From Theocolax elegans (lineage: Eukaryota; Arthropoda; Insecta; Hymenoptera; Cerocephalidae): 64,000 nt of DNA. A model generated the notes under the pieces. That model was given only the letters and a program-made list of their open reading frames with translations, had not been told where the DNA came from and made no database searches. The translations under genes and the position numbers were made by a program. How positions within the stretch are numbered: the first letter of the stretch is position 1; every line of letters begins with the position of its first letter. Shown in pieces: positions 1-31,096 of the stretch. Location: the NCBI GenBank assembly GCA_026168455.1, contig CM047426.1:1051501-1115500 (forward strand), read 5' to 3'.

Positions 1-754
1 CTATGTGGTGCTTGATGCGTTTTCAAAGCTTGTACGTTTATATCCCATGCGAAATGCAACGACGTATATGGCGTTAAAAAAGATTATTGACGAATATATA
101 CCTACATGCGGAAAACCGAACAGAATTTTAAGTGACAATGGATCACAGTTTACATCTGCAAAATGGAAAAATGAATTGCGAAAAGAAGGAATTCAAGTGG
201 TATATAGTTCTGTTCGGCACCCGCAATCAAACCCAACGGAGAGAGTAATGCGGGAATTAGGCAGAATGTTTCGCACTTATTGCAAAAACTCACACACATG
301 TTGGCCGCAATATGTTAAAAAAATAGAAGAATTGTTTAATATAACGACACATTTTAGTACATCATGTACACCAAATGAATTGCATTTCGGTCAACCTGTG
401 CGAGACGAAATTACAAAATTTATACAATTTCCCGAATCAAAGTCAATTGATCACACGTATTTATTAGCTTTTGCAAAAGAAAAATTGAAGAAGAGTTTTG
501 CGACTCGTACTAAAAAACAAAGAGTATCTAAAATCAAACTGTATCCAGGCGACCGCGTACTATTACGGGTTCGACATCTTTCAAACGCCATGGACAAGGT
601 AACAAAAAAGTTTTTTCACTTGTTTGAAGGTGTGTATATAATTGAAAAAGAAGTAAGTAAAAACGCTTTTATGCTTATCGATCCTGCCAAAGGAAATGCG
701 AAAATTGGTGTTTATAATAGAGCAAACTTGCGAAAATATCATCAATTAGAATAA
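1..754 (+). mobile_element. Ty3/gypsy-like retroelement, 3' end of pol (integrase), partial
   Basis: An open frame enters from the left edge and ends at the TAA at 752-754, giving about 250 residues. It reads as the C-terminal part of a retroelement integrase. The catalytic triad is visible: Asp in LDAFSK near the start, Asp in LSDNGSQF about 40 residues on, and Glu in NPTERVMRELG about 36 residues after that. The C-terminal part (PGDRVLLRV) resembles the region after the core in Ty3/gypsy polyproteins. The reading frame has no stops, so the copy is fairly young. Gag, protease and reverse transcriptase would lie left of the window. The assignment to Ty3/gypsy rather than another LTR class is from overall style and is an inference. 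The element probably sits inside an intron of the aminotransferase gene on the opposite strand. Confidence 0.85.
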
Positions 755-1335
755 AAACAAAATAAATGTAATATGTCTATAAAAAATAAAAGATATGTAA
801 ATAGCGAATGACGAAGTACATATAGTAATAATAAAGCATTAATATACATTATTAAATTCAAATGTAAATTGTAAATAAAATTCTAGTTAATGACAAACCA
901 TGTAAATAATTGTAATAAATAATAGGTGCACCAATCGTTTTAAACGCGTAGTCCATGGATATGTTTAGTGTAAAAGAAAAATTGAATCATGTTATATGTA
1001 ATTGTAAATATTTTAGATAAAATCGGAAATCAAATATACATGTACAAACCAGGCGATTATAATAGTTATTATGCGATAAATAATTGTTAATAATATTTGT
1101 GGTATATAACGAAAGATGGATCCATAAAATGATTGCGTGGGTGATGTAGAATGTGTATTTGGATGAATGGTAAAAAAAAAATAGATAAATAAGTAATATG
1201 ATTGCAATATATATATATAAATAAGTGTAACGATTTCGCGGGATGAGCATTTTAATAATTCCTATTGATTTAGACGTGCGTGATACATGTGTTTATTTTA
1301 ATTTCTCTCAACGAGCCATTAAAATAGGGGGAGAA
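755..1335 (+). mobile_element. non-coding 3' region of the LTR element, ending in a purine tract
   Basis: AT-rich sequence between the integrase stop and the candidate 3' LTR. No convincing env-like reading frame is seen. The stretch ends in a purine-rich tract at about 1326-1335 (AGGGGGAGAA), the expected position of a polypurine tract primer just upstream of an LTR. That it belongs to the element is inferred from position. Confidence 0.45.
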
Positions 1336-1935
1336 TGTAAGAGACCATGTATACCCACTCTGGTCTCCATGTGTAGCCTATATCAAGGTATATGTATGTA
1401 TATATACAAATATACACAAAGTATATAGTAGCGAGACGTGGTTTTCCCCCCACTCCATTATATTGGAGACGATTCGGCACTAGCCGCGATGATGTGAGAG
1501 ATCGCTCTCTCTCGCCTGGGTGCTACCGAAGGATAAACACCTCTCTTCATAAAGCTCGAACGGGAAATCTGTCGATCTCACTCGATCGGACGAAGACGCA
1601 CGACGTCGAGGCAGATAACTACTAGAGAAAATAGGATTGGAACAAAACCATCCTGGAACACCGATTGAGCATCCTGAGGCGAGATTGAGCCATCGAGAGA
1701 CATCGTTCGCCAAAAAACCGAAATCTCGAGTTAAGTATGGCCGTTGAGCTCCGCGATAATTAAATAGTTATAGAAATATGAAAATAAAATTAATTGAAAT
1801 GTTCACCTCGCGTAATCAATAATTTTTTATGTAAAAGGAGAAGCAATAATAAACCAACTACGTTAATAAATTAGTAAATATTAAATTAATATGTATATTT
1901 TGTAAATTGCTCTATAAGGAGCTGGCGCCGGGCAA
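1336..1935 (+). repeat. candidate 3' LTR of the gypsy-like element
   Basis: The left boundary is set by TGTAAGAGACC directly after the purine tract; LTRs start with TG. The stretch is more GC-rich than its surroundings, with CT/GA-rich sequence at 1490-1720 and AATAAA-type signals near 1846 and 1870. The right boundary is uncertain. About 1935 is a guess based on the change back to AT-rich sequence after a GGCGCCGGGC stretch near 1925. No second LTR is in the window, so the call cannot be confirmed internally. Confidence 0.35.
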
Positions 1936-3090
1936 CTTATCGATATGTTAATAACCCTGAATTATAAAATAAAATGTTACAATATGTAGCTAATAATTAG
2001 TCAATTCTAGCCATTCAAATTAGATGATTTTTTGCAAATTGTCGGTGAAATTTGGGTAACAATTAGCTATTTAAATTAGATGATTTTCGCTAAAATTTAG
2101 CTAATTAAGTAATTAATTGTTTCTGAATTACTAAATATAAATAATTTTTAGCGGCCTAACAAAAAAATACATAATATTCTAGCTTTTTATTAAATTGTTC
2201 TTTCTACCATGTTAACTACTTTTAACTTTCATTAGCACTGAACATACATTGACTATAATTTTATAGTTAAAACAACAATAATGTAATCTAATCCCATTCT
2301 ATTATTCTTATACAATGTTTATACTTATTTCCGGCGTTTCTCTCACCAATATTTCAGTATCTGGTTTATCCGAAATCTCGAAGGCGAAATCACAAGAGCA
2401 CCGATGCTTATGTAAATTCACGAAGATAGGCGTCAATCCATCGATAAGGTGTATATATATATATATAGACAATATAGACACTCTCGAACATCCATTTGGC
2501 ATCCTCGAATCCGAGGCAACAGACCGAAAAATACCATTCTCGACTGATCCCTAATTCCAATTAACGAATTCGCCCTTACGTACACGACGATTGAATACGA
2601 ATCGACCGTTCCTTTCTACACCTCTCGTTTTTTTTTAATTGAACCCTCGAGATGAGTGCACATGTATATTTAACGCGACGCGGAAATTAATATAGAATTT
2701 TCCAAAAACAAGGCAGCTGTTCTTGTAATAAGGATAGAGTGTCCGCGTTCGCGTTATCAGAATCCAGTAAATGTATATACATATTCGAAAATTCTGGATT
2801 TAACGGTGACGCAATATATTCTAATCGATATATCTCGTAAATCTAACGTAAAAATATGTGTGTCCCCCTTCTCTTGCCGAAAAAAAGATGTTCTCCTTGC
2901 GTGTATGTATAAATAGGAGGAAAACTGTCGACATCGAAATTTCGAAAAAGAATTTACTTGTTTTTTTTCGAAATGTCTACTTAGTAATGTTATTAAGTGT
3001 ACGTGTGAGATATGTATGGGTGTAATAAAGCGATACAAGTGATGTAATGAAATAGTAGGAATAACGGATAATCGCGAGATGTTCTAATCG
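1936..3090. other. AT-rich, no gene recognised (probable aminotransferase intron)
   Basis: No exon of a recognisable protein was found on either strand. A minus-strand frame at 2308-2502 looks protein-like at first but lacks a usable splice acceptor and resembles nothing I know. If the exon at 3097-3247 is the first coding exon of the minus-strand aminotransferase gene, this stretch is part of its next intron. Confidence 0.5.
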
Positions 3091-3096
3091 ACTCAC

Positions 3097-3263
3097 CGAT
3101 GGACAATGCGATCAACCGCTTCTCCGGATTAGGTTCTACGACGATATTCTCAACGATCGACCTGATCGGATTGTGGGTCCTCTTAGCGATCAACGACGCC
3201 TGAACGTCCCATCCTTCGCGCAATGTCGTGAATGCGTTTATCGACATCTCGATACTGATGTAC
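3097..3263 (-). CDS. tyrosine aminotransferase-like gene, first coding exon (partial gene)
   Basis: Coding part 3097-3247, start ATG at 3245-3247, ending with a GTGAGT donor at 3091-3096 after the first base of a codon. The exon probably begins at 3263, after a CTTTAG acceptor. The 50 residues contain WDVQASLIAKRTHNPIRSI, then PNPEKRLIALSIG. This matches the conserved N-terminal segment of tyrosine aminotransferases (NPIR-x-IV, PNP-x-K, LSIGD), just before the PLP-enzyme fold. The family transaminates tyrosine to 4-hydroxyphenylpyruvate in the cytosol. The exon break falls at the LSIG|D position. The rest of the enzyme (PLP lysine included) must lie off the left edge, because no other exon was found at 1-3090. 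The retroelement at 1-1935 would then be intronic. A related class I aminotransferase cannot be fully excluded. Confidence 0.75.
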
Positions 3264-3309
3264 CTAAAGATCGAGATTGTTCCTGCGAGACCGGAGCGAG
3301 AGAAAGAGT

Positions 3310-3315
<6 letters not shown>

Positions 3316-3340
<25 letters not shown>

Positions 3341-3341
3341 G
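3316..3341. repeat. (GA)n microsatellite
   Basis: About 13 GA units just upstream (minus sense) of the aminotransferase-like exon, probably in its 5' UTR or promoter-proximal intron. Confidence 0.9.
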
Positions 3342-3530
3342 AGAAAGGTCGAAGGAAAAAAAAGTAATGCAAATCTCGGGTACTGCGGGTGAAACAGCTG
3401 TCTCTCGGGTCAATTATTTCTCCTCGCTCGGTTTTGAGTCGACTGATCGGTGTTGTCGCCAAACCCAGGAGGCGCGAAGGCCGGAGGACGAACGAACCGG
3501 TCCGATTGGTCGGATCGGCTTCCACGCCTT

Positions 3531-3538
3531 CTTTTATA
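3531..3538 (-). promoter_or_regulatory. TATA box, probable aminotransferase promoter
   Basis: On the minus strand the sequence reads TATAAAAG, about 285 bp upstream of the ATG at 3247. Immediately downstream is a relatively GC-rich stretch (3390-3525) with a CCAAT-type motif near 3504-3508, an unusual place for a CCAAT box. Transcription would start near 3505. Placement is inferred from motif and distance only. Confidence 0.45.
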
Positions 3539-3539
3539 A

Positions 3540-4376
3540 TTAACCCACGCCAAAGACTCGATAATTTACTTCTTCTTCTTCTTCTCTTTTTTTTTACCTA
3601 TATCTATCTATCTCCTTTTTTTTATCTTTCATTTAAAAAAAACTTTGTTTTCTCTTTTTGCTTTTTCGAGGTGTAGTATCGATCGTATGGCGCTTCCAAG
3701 GGCCTGTGCTGCTACTCCTCGGATTTTCGTAATGGAATGCCGTTCGGCTGGATTTTAGTATAAACACGCGTATCACACACGATAAATACATTATAGACTT
3801 ATATGTATATATGTATATACATAAGTATACAGTTCCGGAGGCTCGGCGCGTGTCGTTTTCAATTTTTATCCGTTTTCTCTTCGCGTATCGCGTGTATGTA
3901 TATACGTGTGCCTCCATACGTGTATAATACGTACGTGTGTTTACGATTTTTAACTATATGTATATATATATATATACATACGTTGCCCGAGTGCGAATCT
4001 ATCGATATGTATTCAGACAAATAAAATGCTAATATACCGATCACGGTGTAAACAGATGTGGTCGCTTCACGATGCTCGTGGAATTATTTACACGTTCTTC
4101 TCTATCTCTCTCTCTTTCTGCGTTTATGTGCTTGTGTCTTGTGTGTGTGTGTATCTGCATGTCTCACTCGATCGGTTACATTATTGACGATTTATTAACA
4201 TTGCATTATCTACGTAGCGCATATGTTGATCGAGTATAGAGCGAGATGTGATCGTTACATATCCTTTTACTTATCTTCCCTGAATCCGAATTTTCGCGTT
4301 GTAACACGCGTTTCTTTCGATGTACACGGATCCTGGAGATGAAAAGCTAATCGACAACAAAATTATGTGTAACGTA
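3540..4376. other. intergenic, pyrimidine-rich and TA-rich; no gene seen
   Basis: Contains long T/CT runs at 3565-3665, ATGTATATA-type repeats near 3800 and 3955, and a CT/GT-rich stretch at 4095-4155. Short frames are low complexity. This would be the region upstream of the aminotransferase-like gene. Confidence 0.5.
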
Positions 4377-4590
4377 CACGGAGAGAAAGGTTTTAGTTAA
4401 TTTTACCAAACTTTTTGAAAATATTACTACGTCTTCTTTTACACTGTGACGGACTGCCAAAATCCAAAAAAATAATACATTTTTTCTCTATTTTTACTGA
4501 AAGTCTACTAATTTTTACTTAACGTTTTAGTAGTCTCTCACGGCGTGTTAGTGAAAGTTTACTAAAATCAGTCAAATTTTTCTGTCCGTG
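4377..4590. mobile_element. MITE, CACGGAGAGAA family, TA-flanked
   Basis: Left end CACGGAGAGAAAGG, right end CTGTCCGTG, flanked on both sides by TA (4375-4376 and 4591-4592). The two halves are partial inverted repeats. Length 214 bp. It has the same ends and the same TA target as the elements at 39170, 42212 and 55833. The TA duplication fits Tc1/mariner-type mobilisation; no transposase is present. Confidence 0.65.
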
Positions 4591-4592
4591 TA

Positions 4593-6615
4593 TATACAGT
4601 TTCTGATCAGAATTGACTTGTTGATCCTTTTGTTAATATAAATATTAACAGTCAAAAATGATCGATATACAATCGTTTGGACAATTGATCAAGTCAAAAA
4701 TCTATATCGTATTTCAAAGTATTAAATTTGTAGTTAATTTTTTTATAGGTGGGAATAGAAATTTAATTGAACTGATCAAGAATTGGGTATGTTGTGGTAT
4801 TTAATTAATTATTGAACTTTAGAAGGAAACAAATGCATTTATTAGTTTGCATAACAGTATTACAAGTCATATTTTAAGAGTTTTAAGGAAAAAGGGGGTA
4901 ACTCAAAAAATACCTTTTTTAGCCTTTGGTCCTGGGTATTTTTTAAATTTTTTATTACATTTTAATAGTAACTGCAATGAATTACTTTTTGTTAAAATCT
5001 TGTGAATATTCTCATTCATTTATTTACATGTATTGTATGTATACCAATGTGATTTTGTAAAATATAAAACTGAAAAAAAATTTACAGTAATAATTTAACT
5101 TTTTTATTAATTTTCAATGTACTTTATTTATGTTTATCAGATATGGTTGATTATATATCTATAAAAGTTTGCAACATTTTTGTTAATGTATTTCGTTATT
5201 GTAGTAATGTAAAACTTTAACTGCTATTTAGACACGACCGTTATACGGGATACTTATATTCTATTTAACATTATTTTTGGTGATATGCTCCCTTTGTCCT
5301 TAGAGGTCTTAATTTTTGTATGAATTCAGTTGATATTGTCCTAAAGAAATAATATACTAATGTAATCATCAGTGGGTTTATTTACTTAAATAAATTCTTT
5401 GTTATGTTTATTCATCTAGAAAATTTACTTTAAGTTCGTGTAAAATAAGAAAATTTGCATCACAAAATGAGAAAAAGCTTCAAAATAAGTGAAAACTTTT
5501 GGGTATCTTGTAACGAAAAAGTACAGGATTTAGTGCCAGAAATGGTCAAAATTTTAGAAGAAAGCAAGTGCTAGAAATCTACCCTTCGCCCAGGAAAAGT
5601 GATTGACTAATGTGGACAAAAATTGGATATAAATATACTGAACAATCGTATTTTATCCAGAAAATGTAGGGAATTTTCTTCCTTTTTTTTCTCTTCGTAT
5701 GTAAGTACACATTTTAACGTTTAATATCAACCTATTCAATTATAAATACGAAAAAACCTATTTTAAGTAAATATGTATGTAATAAATTAGTTAAACCCAT
5801 GACATTATTAAAAACGCCGATAGTTAATGCTCATTGTTGCATTTTGAAAATTAATTTTTTCATCGTTGATTCGCAGGAGACCAACAATTTTGGGAAAGTG
5901 GTCAAAATAAAAAATGTGTGCTATTTGTATTAAACGTTTCGTTAGCTCGGCATTACGTCAACCTCTTTTGGTCTTTTCAATTTATTAAAAAATAATCACA
6001 TTCCAACTAAATTGCAGCATTTTTTTATATAAACAACACAATAAATAACATATAAATAACATACAAATAACACAAAAATAATACACGAATAACGTTAAAA
6101 CAATTATTTGATTATTAACAAAATATTTAAAGTTTTAAGACCAAACGTATAAGTAACGTTTACACATCAAGCAAGGAAATTAACAAAACACGTTTCGAAT
6201 TTATACATGGACCTTTTAAACATAAATATCAACGTGTAAACATATATACAACTGAGACTTTAAATTTCTTATGACCGGACAGTAACATCTGTTTAATGCG
6301 TGTAATATAATTCTTTCATTAAAAATTTGTTTCATAAAATCTATTATTTTATGGTATTGCCTCAGTTACAGTTCATAAATCAGAAAATGGTAAATTTTTA
6401 TATTTTTTTTCTAAACAAAAGAATTATTTTTTGAAAAAATCTTGAATGACAGCCCATCTGGCATGTTCTAAAGTATAATCCAAGTGTTCCATATTTTTAT
6501 ATCGACCATTTAATAAATCTGTTTTGGTTGAAAGTTTGTGTCTTTTTTTATTAATTCCCGACTAAAAATTGTTTATTCATTTATTGTTATACAAAAATTA
6601 TATTTTCTTTAAAAA
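4593..6615. other. AT-rich intergenic DNA, no gene seen
   Basis: No reading frame above background, no RNA gene and no clear terminal repeats recognised. Short AT-rich direct repeats (TAAATAACA type) occur near 6040-6080. Confidence 0.5.
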
Positions 6616-6807
6616 TCAAAACATCACGCCAGCTCCTATATACTTTAAGCTATCTCTATGAATTTTTACAGATTTTTCATTCAATATTTTAAATACAATT
6701 TTTGATTTGAAAGGCGTTATTTGTACAAACATCCCCTTAATTGTAATTTTTATATGTTCCTCCATTCGAGTTTTTGATGATCTCGCCGTTTCACCTCTAT
6801 ATGGCAC
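6616..6807 (-). pseudogene. Penelope-like element relic, GIY-YIG endonuclease fragment
   Basis: Translating the minus strand gives PYRGETARSSKTRMEEHIK near the start of a 63-codon open stretch. This resembles the Y-x-GET-R-SxKTR-xEH core of the GIY-YIG endonuclease domain found at the C-terminus of Penelope-like retroelement proteins. An in-frame stop lies two codons upstream, there is no reverse transcriptase nearby, and the downstream residues do not continue the domain. So this is a decayed fragment. The identification rests on one motif. Confidence 0.45.
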
Positions 6808-7136
6808 TGGTCAATCTTTATAAAACATTTATTCTTTCAAATTTTTTATCAAGTCCTATCCTAATTTTATCGCGGTGCTTAAATTTTTATACATGATCGG
6901 GACTGTTATAAAACTTCAGGTTTCCAATAATTTATAAAAATTTTATGTAAAAAGTGATGGATCTTAAAATTTTTTTATATAATATTGGATACTATAGTAT
7001 GAGTTACATATATTTAATTTTATTTAAATGTATTTTGTCTATTTTGGTAAATAAATGTAATTCGCATAGTACTTTGTTAATTAATAAATCCGATTCACTT
7101 TACTAAATTTCAAATGATTATTTTATGGATTCTAAA

Positions 7137-7189
7137 CTAGGCATTGAAAGGAAATTCAAGTCTTGTTCTTAATTTCCTTCCAATGCTAG
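7137..7189. repeat. short near-perfect hairpin
   Basis: CTAG-bulge-CATTGAAAGGAAATT pairs with AATTTCCTTCCAATGCTAG around a 14-base loop: about 19 bp of stem with one bulge and one mismatch. Weaker pairing continues outward (TATGG/CCATA). A related GATTTCCTTTCAATC sequence lies at 7210-7224. It is most likely the tip of a decayed palindromic transposon; a small-RNA hairpin is possible. Confidence 0.45.
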
Positions 7190-7224
7190 AGCCATAGATT
7201 TAAGAGTCCGATTTCCTTTCAATC

Positions 7225-10200
7225 TTTAAATCTTAAATGCATTAATATTTTTACTTGAATTACCATATTCATTCGCCTATAGTATAGTTTCCTCTTTTAT
7301 CATTTATTTAACAAAAATCGACTTGTTTATAAGAAATCTTAATATAAAATTAAAGCGCGATACTGTTAAATAAAATGCGTCTTTATGTAAATTTATATAA
7401 ATTTATATAAGTAAAAGACATGTTTAAAAAAACACTAAAACTAAATATTTCAATGTGGTTGAAATATACGTCTAAAACTTTTAAATACCTTTTTTCGCTC
7501 AGTCGGTAACCCCTTAAAACGATACGTAAATCAAATGACAAGAATCTACTTTCGAAAACTCGAAAATTGTATACATCAGAACAAACATTCGTACGCGATG
7601 CTTAAATGATATAAAAGAACCTTATCAATCGAGTATTTCAAAATAATGAATTTAATTCAAAATGAATAATCACTTTTCATTGTAAACAAAATATTGTAAG
7701 GATAAAAAATTAATATTTATAAGGATAAAAAATTATTAAAAATATGTAGACGAATTGTAGAGGAAGTAGAAATGCGTTACAGAACTTTGATAAAGAAACA
7801 AGAACATTTTTTATTTTCTTCCACAATTTTACTTAAATAACTACAAAACTAGAAATATGAACTTTAATTTGAAGGGCTGTAAACACACAAATCTTGCTCC
7901 AAAGCATCAATTTCGTACAAATTTTCATAAATTGTTTTTCTTAAATCTATCTTTTGGTGCACAGAAGAAAAACAAAATATTGCCTGCTTTATTTCAAAGT
8001 AAAGCTTTTAGTTCGGAAAAACCGATAAATATATTTTATACACATGTATACGTATCACCGAACGTTAAATTTATTTTTGTTTCGAAAACAAAGTCTGTTT
8101 TACAAAAAAATGCTTTATGTAAGTTTTAGTATTTATAAAAAGAAGTCGAGCGAGCCGGATTACGTTCAATTTTGTTAAAATCAGGAGCAATCGTGCAGAG
8201 CACGAAGCTGCTCACAAAATTGGTGTATGAAATAAGGTTCAAAATTAATTGAGATACCTATAGGAGTAAGATATGCAGTTTTTTAAATAAAATTGTGTGA
8301 ACAAATAAAAACAATTGTTTGTCTTTTTTTCCAAATTAAACCAGGTTCGTCCTCCTTAAAAAATAAATAGTGATACTGTTTGCCGGATATCACACCTTAT
8401 TATAACCGTCAAGAGAGACAAATAAATTATTATACATCAAAATGTTTAAAAAATTAATAAAATAATTGTAATATAACGTTTATCAATCAGCTTGCATTAC
8501 ACCTATAACTTATAGTATTCTAAACCCAGCGTTGCACATTGTATTGTTTACATATGATAGTTAACTTTTAGGCTACCGAAAATTTTAATGTTAAAATTAT
8601 GGTGTTTCCTTTGCTAATAATTAACATAAATTTACATAAAACAGTTTGTACGAATGCACAAAATTTACTGTAACGGTATGATGAACAAACCATTTAACGA
8701 CATTTCAATATGGAAATTCTCCATATTATCATCAGGCTAGTCTTATTCAACATTATTTCGACGTTTCGCACGAATATATTGAATATTATTCATTACCATT
8801 TGATTACTTCCTCGTCCATCCATATTTTTTTAAAGAAAGGACGTTCACGATCGATCCTCGAAAATTTATTTAACGACGACTCGTAATCAAGCAAATAATA
8901 ATTATTTGGATTTTTTAGTGTCCGGAAGTAAAATTGTAAGATAAAATATTAAAATTATTTAAAATAACGTATAACCTGATACAGATGGATTATTAAGGTT
9001 TGCTCGTTAATAACCTTTAAGAACCAAAAATAATTTTTAGAACGAAATAATGAATTAATATTGAATTTTTTAAAATTAAACTGCTATTTTACGATACTTC
9101 TTTTTTTACTTAGTAACTCCTATAATCATTATATTACTGCAGATTAAAAAATATTTTATTTTCTCACGTTGACAATAAAAGTATCAAATAAATAAAATTC
9201 ACCGCAATTAATAATTAATTATAATATAATATAACAACCACTCGTGTATCTTTCTTACCTCACATTGTCGACAAATTGATAATTGAGTGAAAATCGATCC
9301 TAAGGTATCAAATATACATATAGACAAATCAATACAACTCTGTTATTTTTAATAATGTTTAATTTATACATTTTTCATCATATATTATTATACATAATAT
9401 AATTTTCATTTTAAAATAATCGATCTTTAAAAAAAAAATAAGAGATAAAGAATCGTTAAAAAGTTTCGACTGTATAGTGTATCGACACTGTTGACATTGG
9501 TTTTTACATGATCTTAACGCGTAAACAATTATTCTATTACAAATATCGACAAAATCAAATTCGACAGAGGCAGTGATTCATTTATTTATTTTTACGATTT
9601 CGCTCTCGCGTGCGCGCGCGCGCACCGAGATAAATTAATCTATTACAAAAGTTTTACTACAGGGAGAGAAAATTTTTTATTGAAAAATAAAGTATCCGAA
9701 TGTTGTGCGTATAGTGTGTGAGGATGGTAAAAATTGTGGATGAAGACACGTCATCGAAGTGGAAAATAACTAAGAATCGAAAGTGTACAATTAAAATATA
9801 AATTTTTGTATAATATTTTGGATAAAAATTGCAACTATGTATGTCGTTTGATAAGTAGGATATATATATTGTTATAAAATGAAAAAATGAATATTTTTTA
9901 TTATATACGTATAGATAATTTTCTTATAAAATTCACAGTGACAGCGTGAAAATTACTATACGACAATACGGTCAAAATTATGAAATTTTTAAGTTAATTT
10001 TTCTCAATCAGCTGTTGTATATCCCACGTTTACTATTACTATGTCACGTTGATTTCGATTAGAAAACTATTAACAAATTGAATAATAAAAATTACAGAAA
10101 AATTGTATAAGCGATACAGTAATTTTTGAATAAGAAATTTTTCTCCAAGTAGATACACATAAATGTTGTTAAAAAATATATAAAATATACTCGTTTCACG

Positions 10201-11836
10201 ATTACGTGCGAGTGTTTAATAGTCGTTTTACAATAGTATAAATCGCTAGTGACTTTTTCTTCTTGTTTGCATACATACATATATATATATACCTTATATG
10301 TATCCGTATACGTGTGTATGTGTGTATATATATATATTATAGATTCATATAAAAATAGGCGTTATTTTAACAATTTGACAAGACAAACCGGTTGAACACT
10401 ACGTTCTCATCGTCATAGAAAATTTGACTTTGTTGAACATCGTATGTATACATATATATTTCTGCGTACAAAAAAAGGATATAAGATGAAATAAAACATC
10501 CCTGTTGTTAACGATCAAATATATATATATATATAAATATAAATATATATACGTACATATATATATACATAACTGCACCGCGGGAAAAAAAATTTATTCG
10601 AACTCGTAAGTTTAGAAGTGTGTATATATGTATATACATACACTTAAGAAAATTTGATGTAAAAAAAAAAAGAAGAAAGAAATAAAGCTACCGCGTACAC
10701 AAGCAAAATTTGCGACATCGAGCGTTGCGTTATCCAAACTTAGTAAAAATTCGAAATAAATACATTTTTCTCGGGCGCGCGTCTTCGAAATGAACGCGTT
10801 CGTGTGCATATATATATGTGTTATACGAAACAAAAATCAAGGTGAATATCAGAAGTTTCGCTTTGGATTCTTGTTTCGTTGCGCGTATCGAGCGCAGCAG
10901 TATATATGTATATATATATATATGTATATATAGATATAATATTAAAAGAGAGAAAGAGAGAGACAACAGCGGCATCGACTACGCAGCGGAATATATACCT
11001 ATATATATATACGTGTATATTTTTAAATATTTGGCTTCACTCGACAAAAATATATTAACCATATATATATATTGTTGCTGTATCTTTAACTTTATTTTAT
11101 TTTATTTTATTTCTTTTTTTTCGATCTTTTTCTCCACTTTTCTTTCTTTTCTTTTGTATTAAAAAAATATACAGTGTGTCTGTGTGTTTGAAGGCCCCGT
11201 GTTGTTGATATACAGGCAGTGGTGTTTTCCTTTATTGTTCTTTATCTTTAGCGAGAAGATCAATATCCATCCCCCCCGTTTCGATTAACTAGATTCGAAC
11301 GCGAATACATAAATATACTAAATTTTATTTATATATATATATATATTATATATTTAATTATTTATTCATTTAATTATTTATTATTATTTTACATGCTAAG
11401 TAATAATGCTAAGGCACGTGAGAGGCCGTGCGTTTATAAAAAGTAGCAAGAGAGTAACGAGATGTAAAAAAAAAAAGAAAAGACAGAGCTAGAGAGGTAA
11501 TAAAAGGAAACGTCAAAATAAGGTACGCAGGGATTATAAAAAAAGAAGAAAGTTTGAGAGAAAATGTGTATATAAGCGGTAACGAGAGGAGCCCATCGAC
11601 GTCCTCAATTGCCATTTCCTTTTTCTTTTTTTTTTCTTTGTTTCCCTTATTCGTTTCGCGATAAGCGATTATTCGTTTAAAGTGAAGCTTTTATCACTGG
11701 GTCATCCGCGATCTGTGTGTATGTACGTGTGAGAAAAAAAAATAGTGTGTGGGTAAAAAAAAGAAAAGTCATTGGACTCTATTTGTTCGTTTCTTTTTGT
11801 TTTGTTCGATTCGCGATATATATATACGTCGGTCTA
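7225..11836. other. AT-rich DNA 3' of Col4a1; long 3' UTR possible at the right end
   Basis: No protein-coding gene recognised. The 90-codon frame at 7857-8129 matches nothing I know. From about 10260 to 11640 the sequence is full of TATATA, ATGTATATA and poly-T runs. Several AATAAA signals (read on the minus strand) downstream of the Col4a1 stop at 11837 could serve as poly(A) sites, so part of 10.2-11.8 kb may be the Col4a1 3' UTR. No single signal can be chosen by eye. Confidence 0.45.

Positions 11837-31096
<19,260 letters not shown>

Noticed and set aside
1915..1935. GGCGCCGGGC stretch as a retroelement primer-binding site
   Set aside because: A primer-binding site should follow a 5' LTR, whereas this lies after the presumed 3' LTR. 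Without the other LTR it cannot be judged.
2308..2502. Minus-strand frame with a protein-like segment (PIFVNLHKHRCSCDFAFE) and a GTGAGA donor, considered as a further aminotransferase exon
   Set aside because: No usable acceptor upstream and no resemblance to any aminotransferase segment.
7857..8129. 90-codon plus-strand frame
   Set aside because: Not recognisable, no splice or promoter context, in repeat-like AT-rich DNA.
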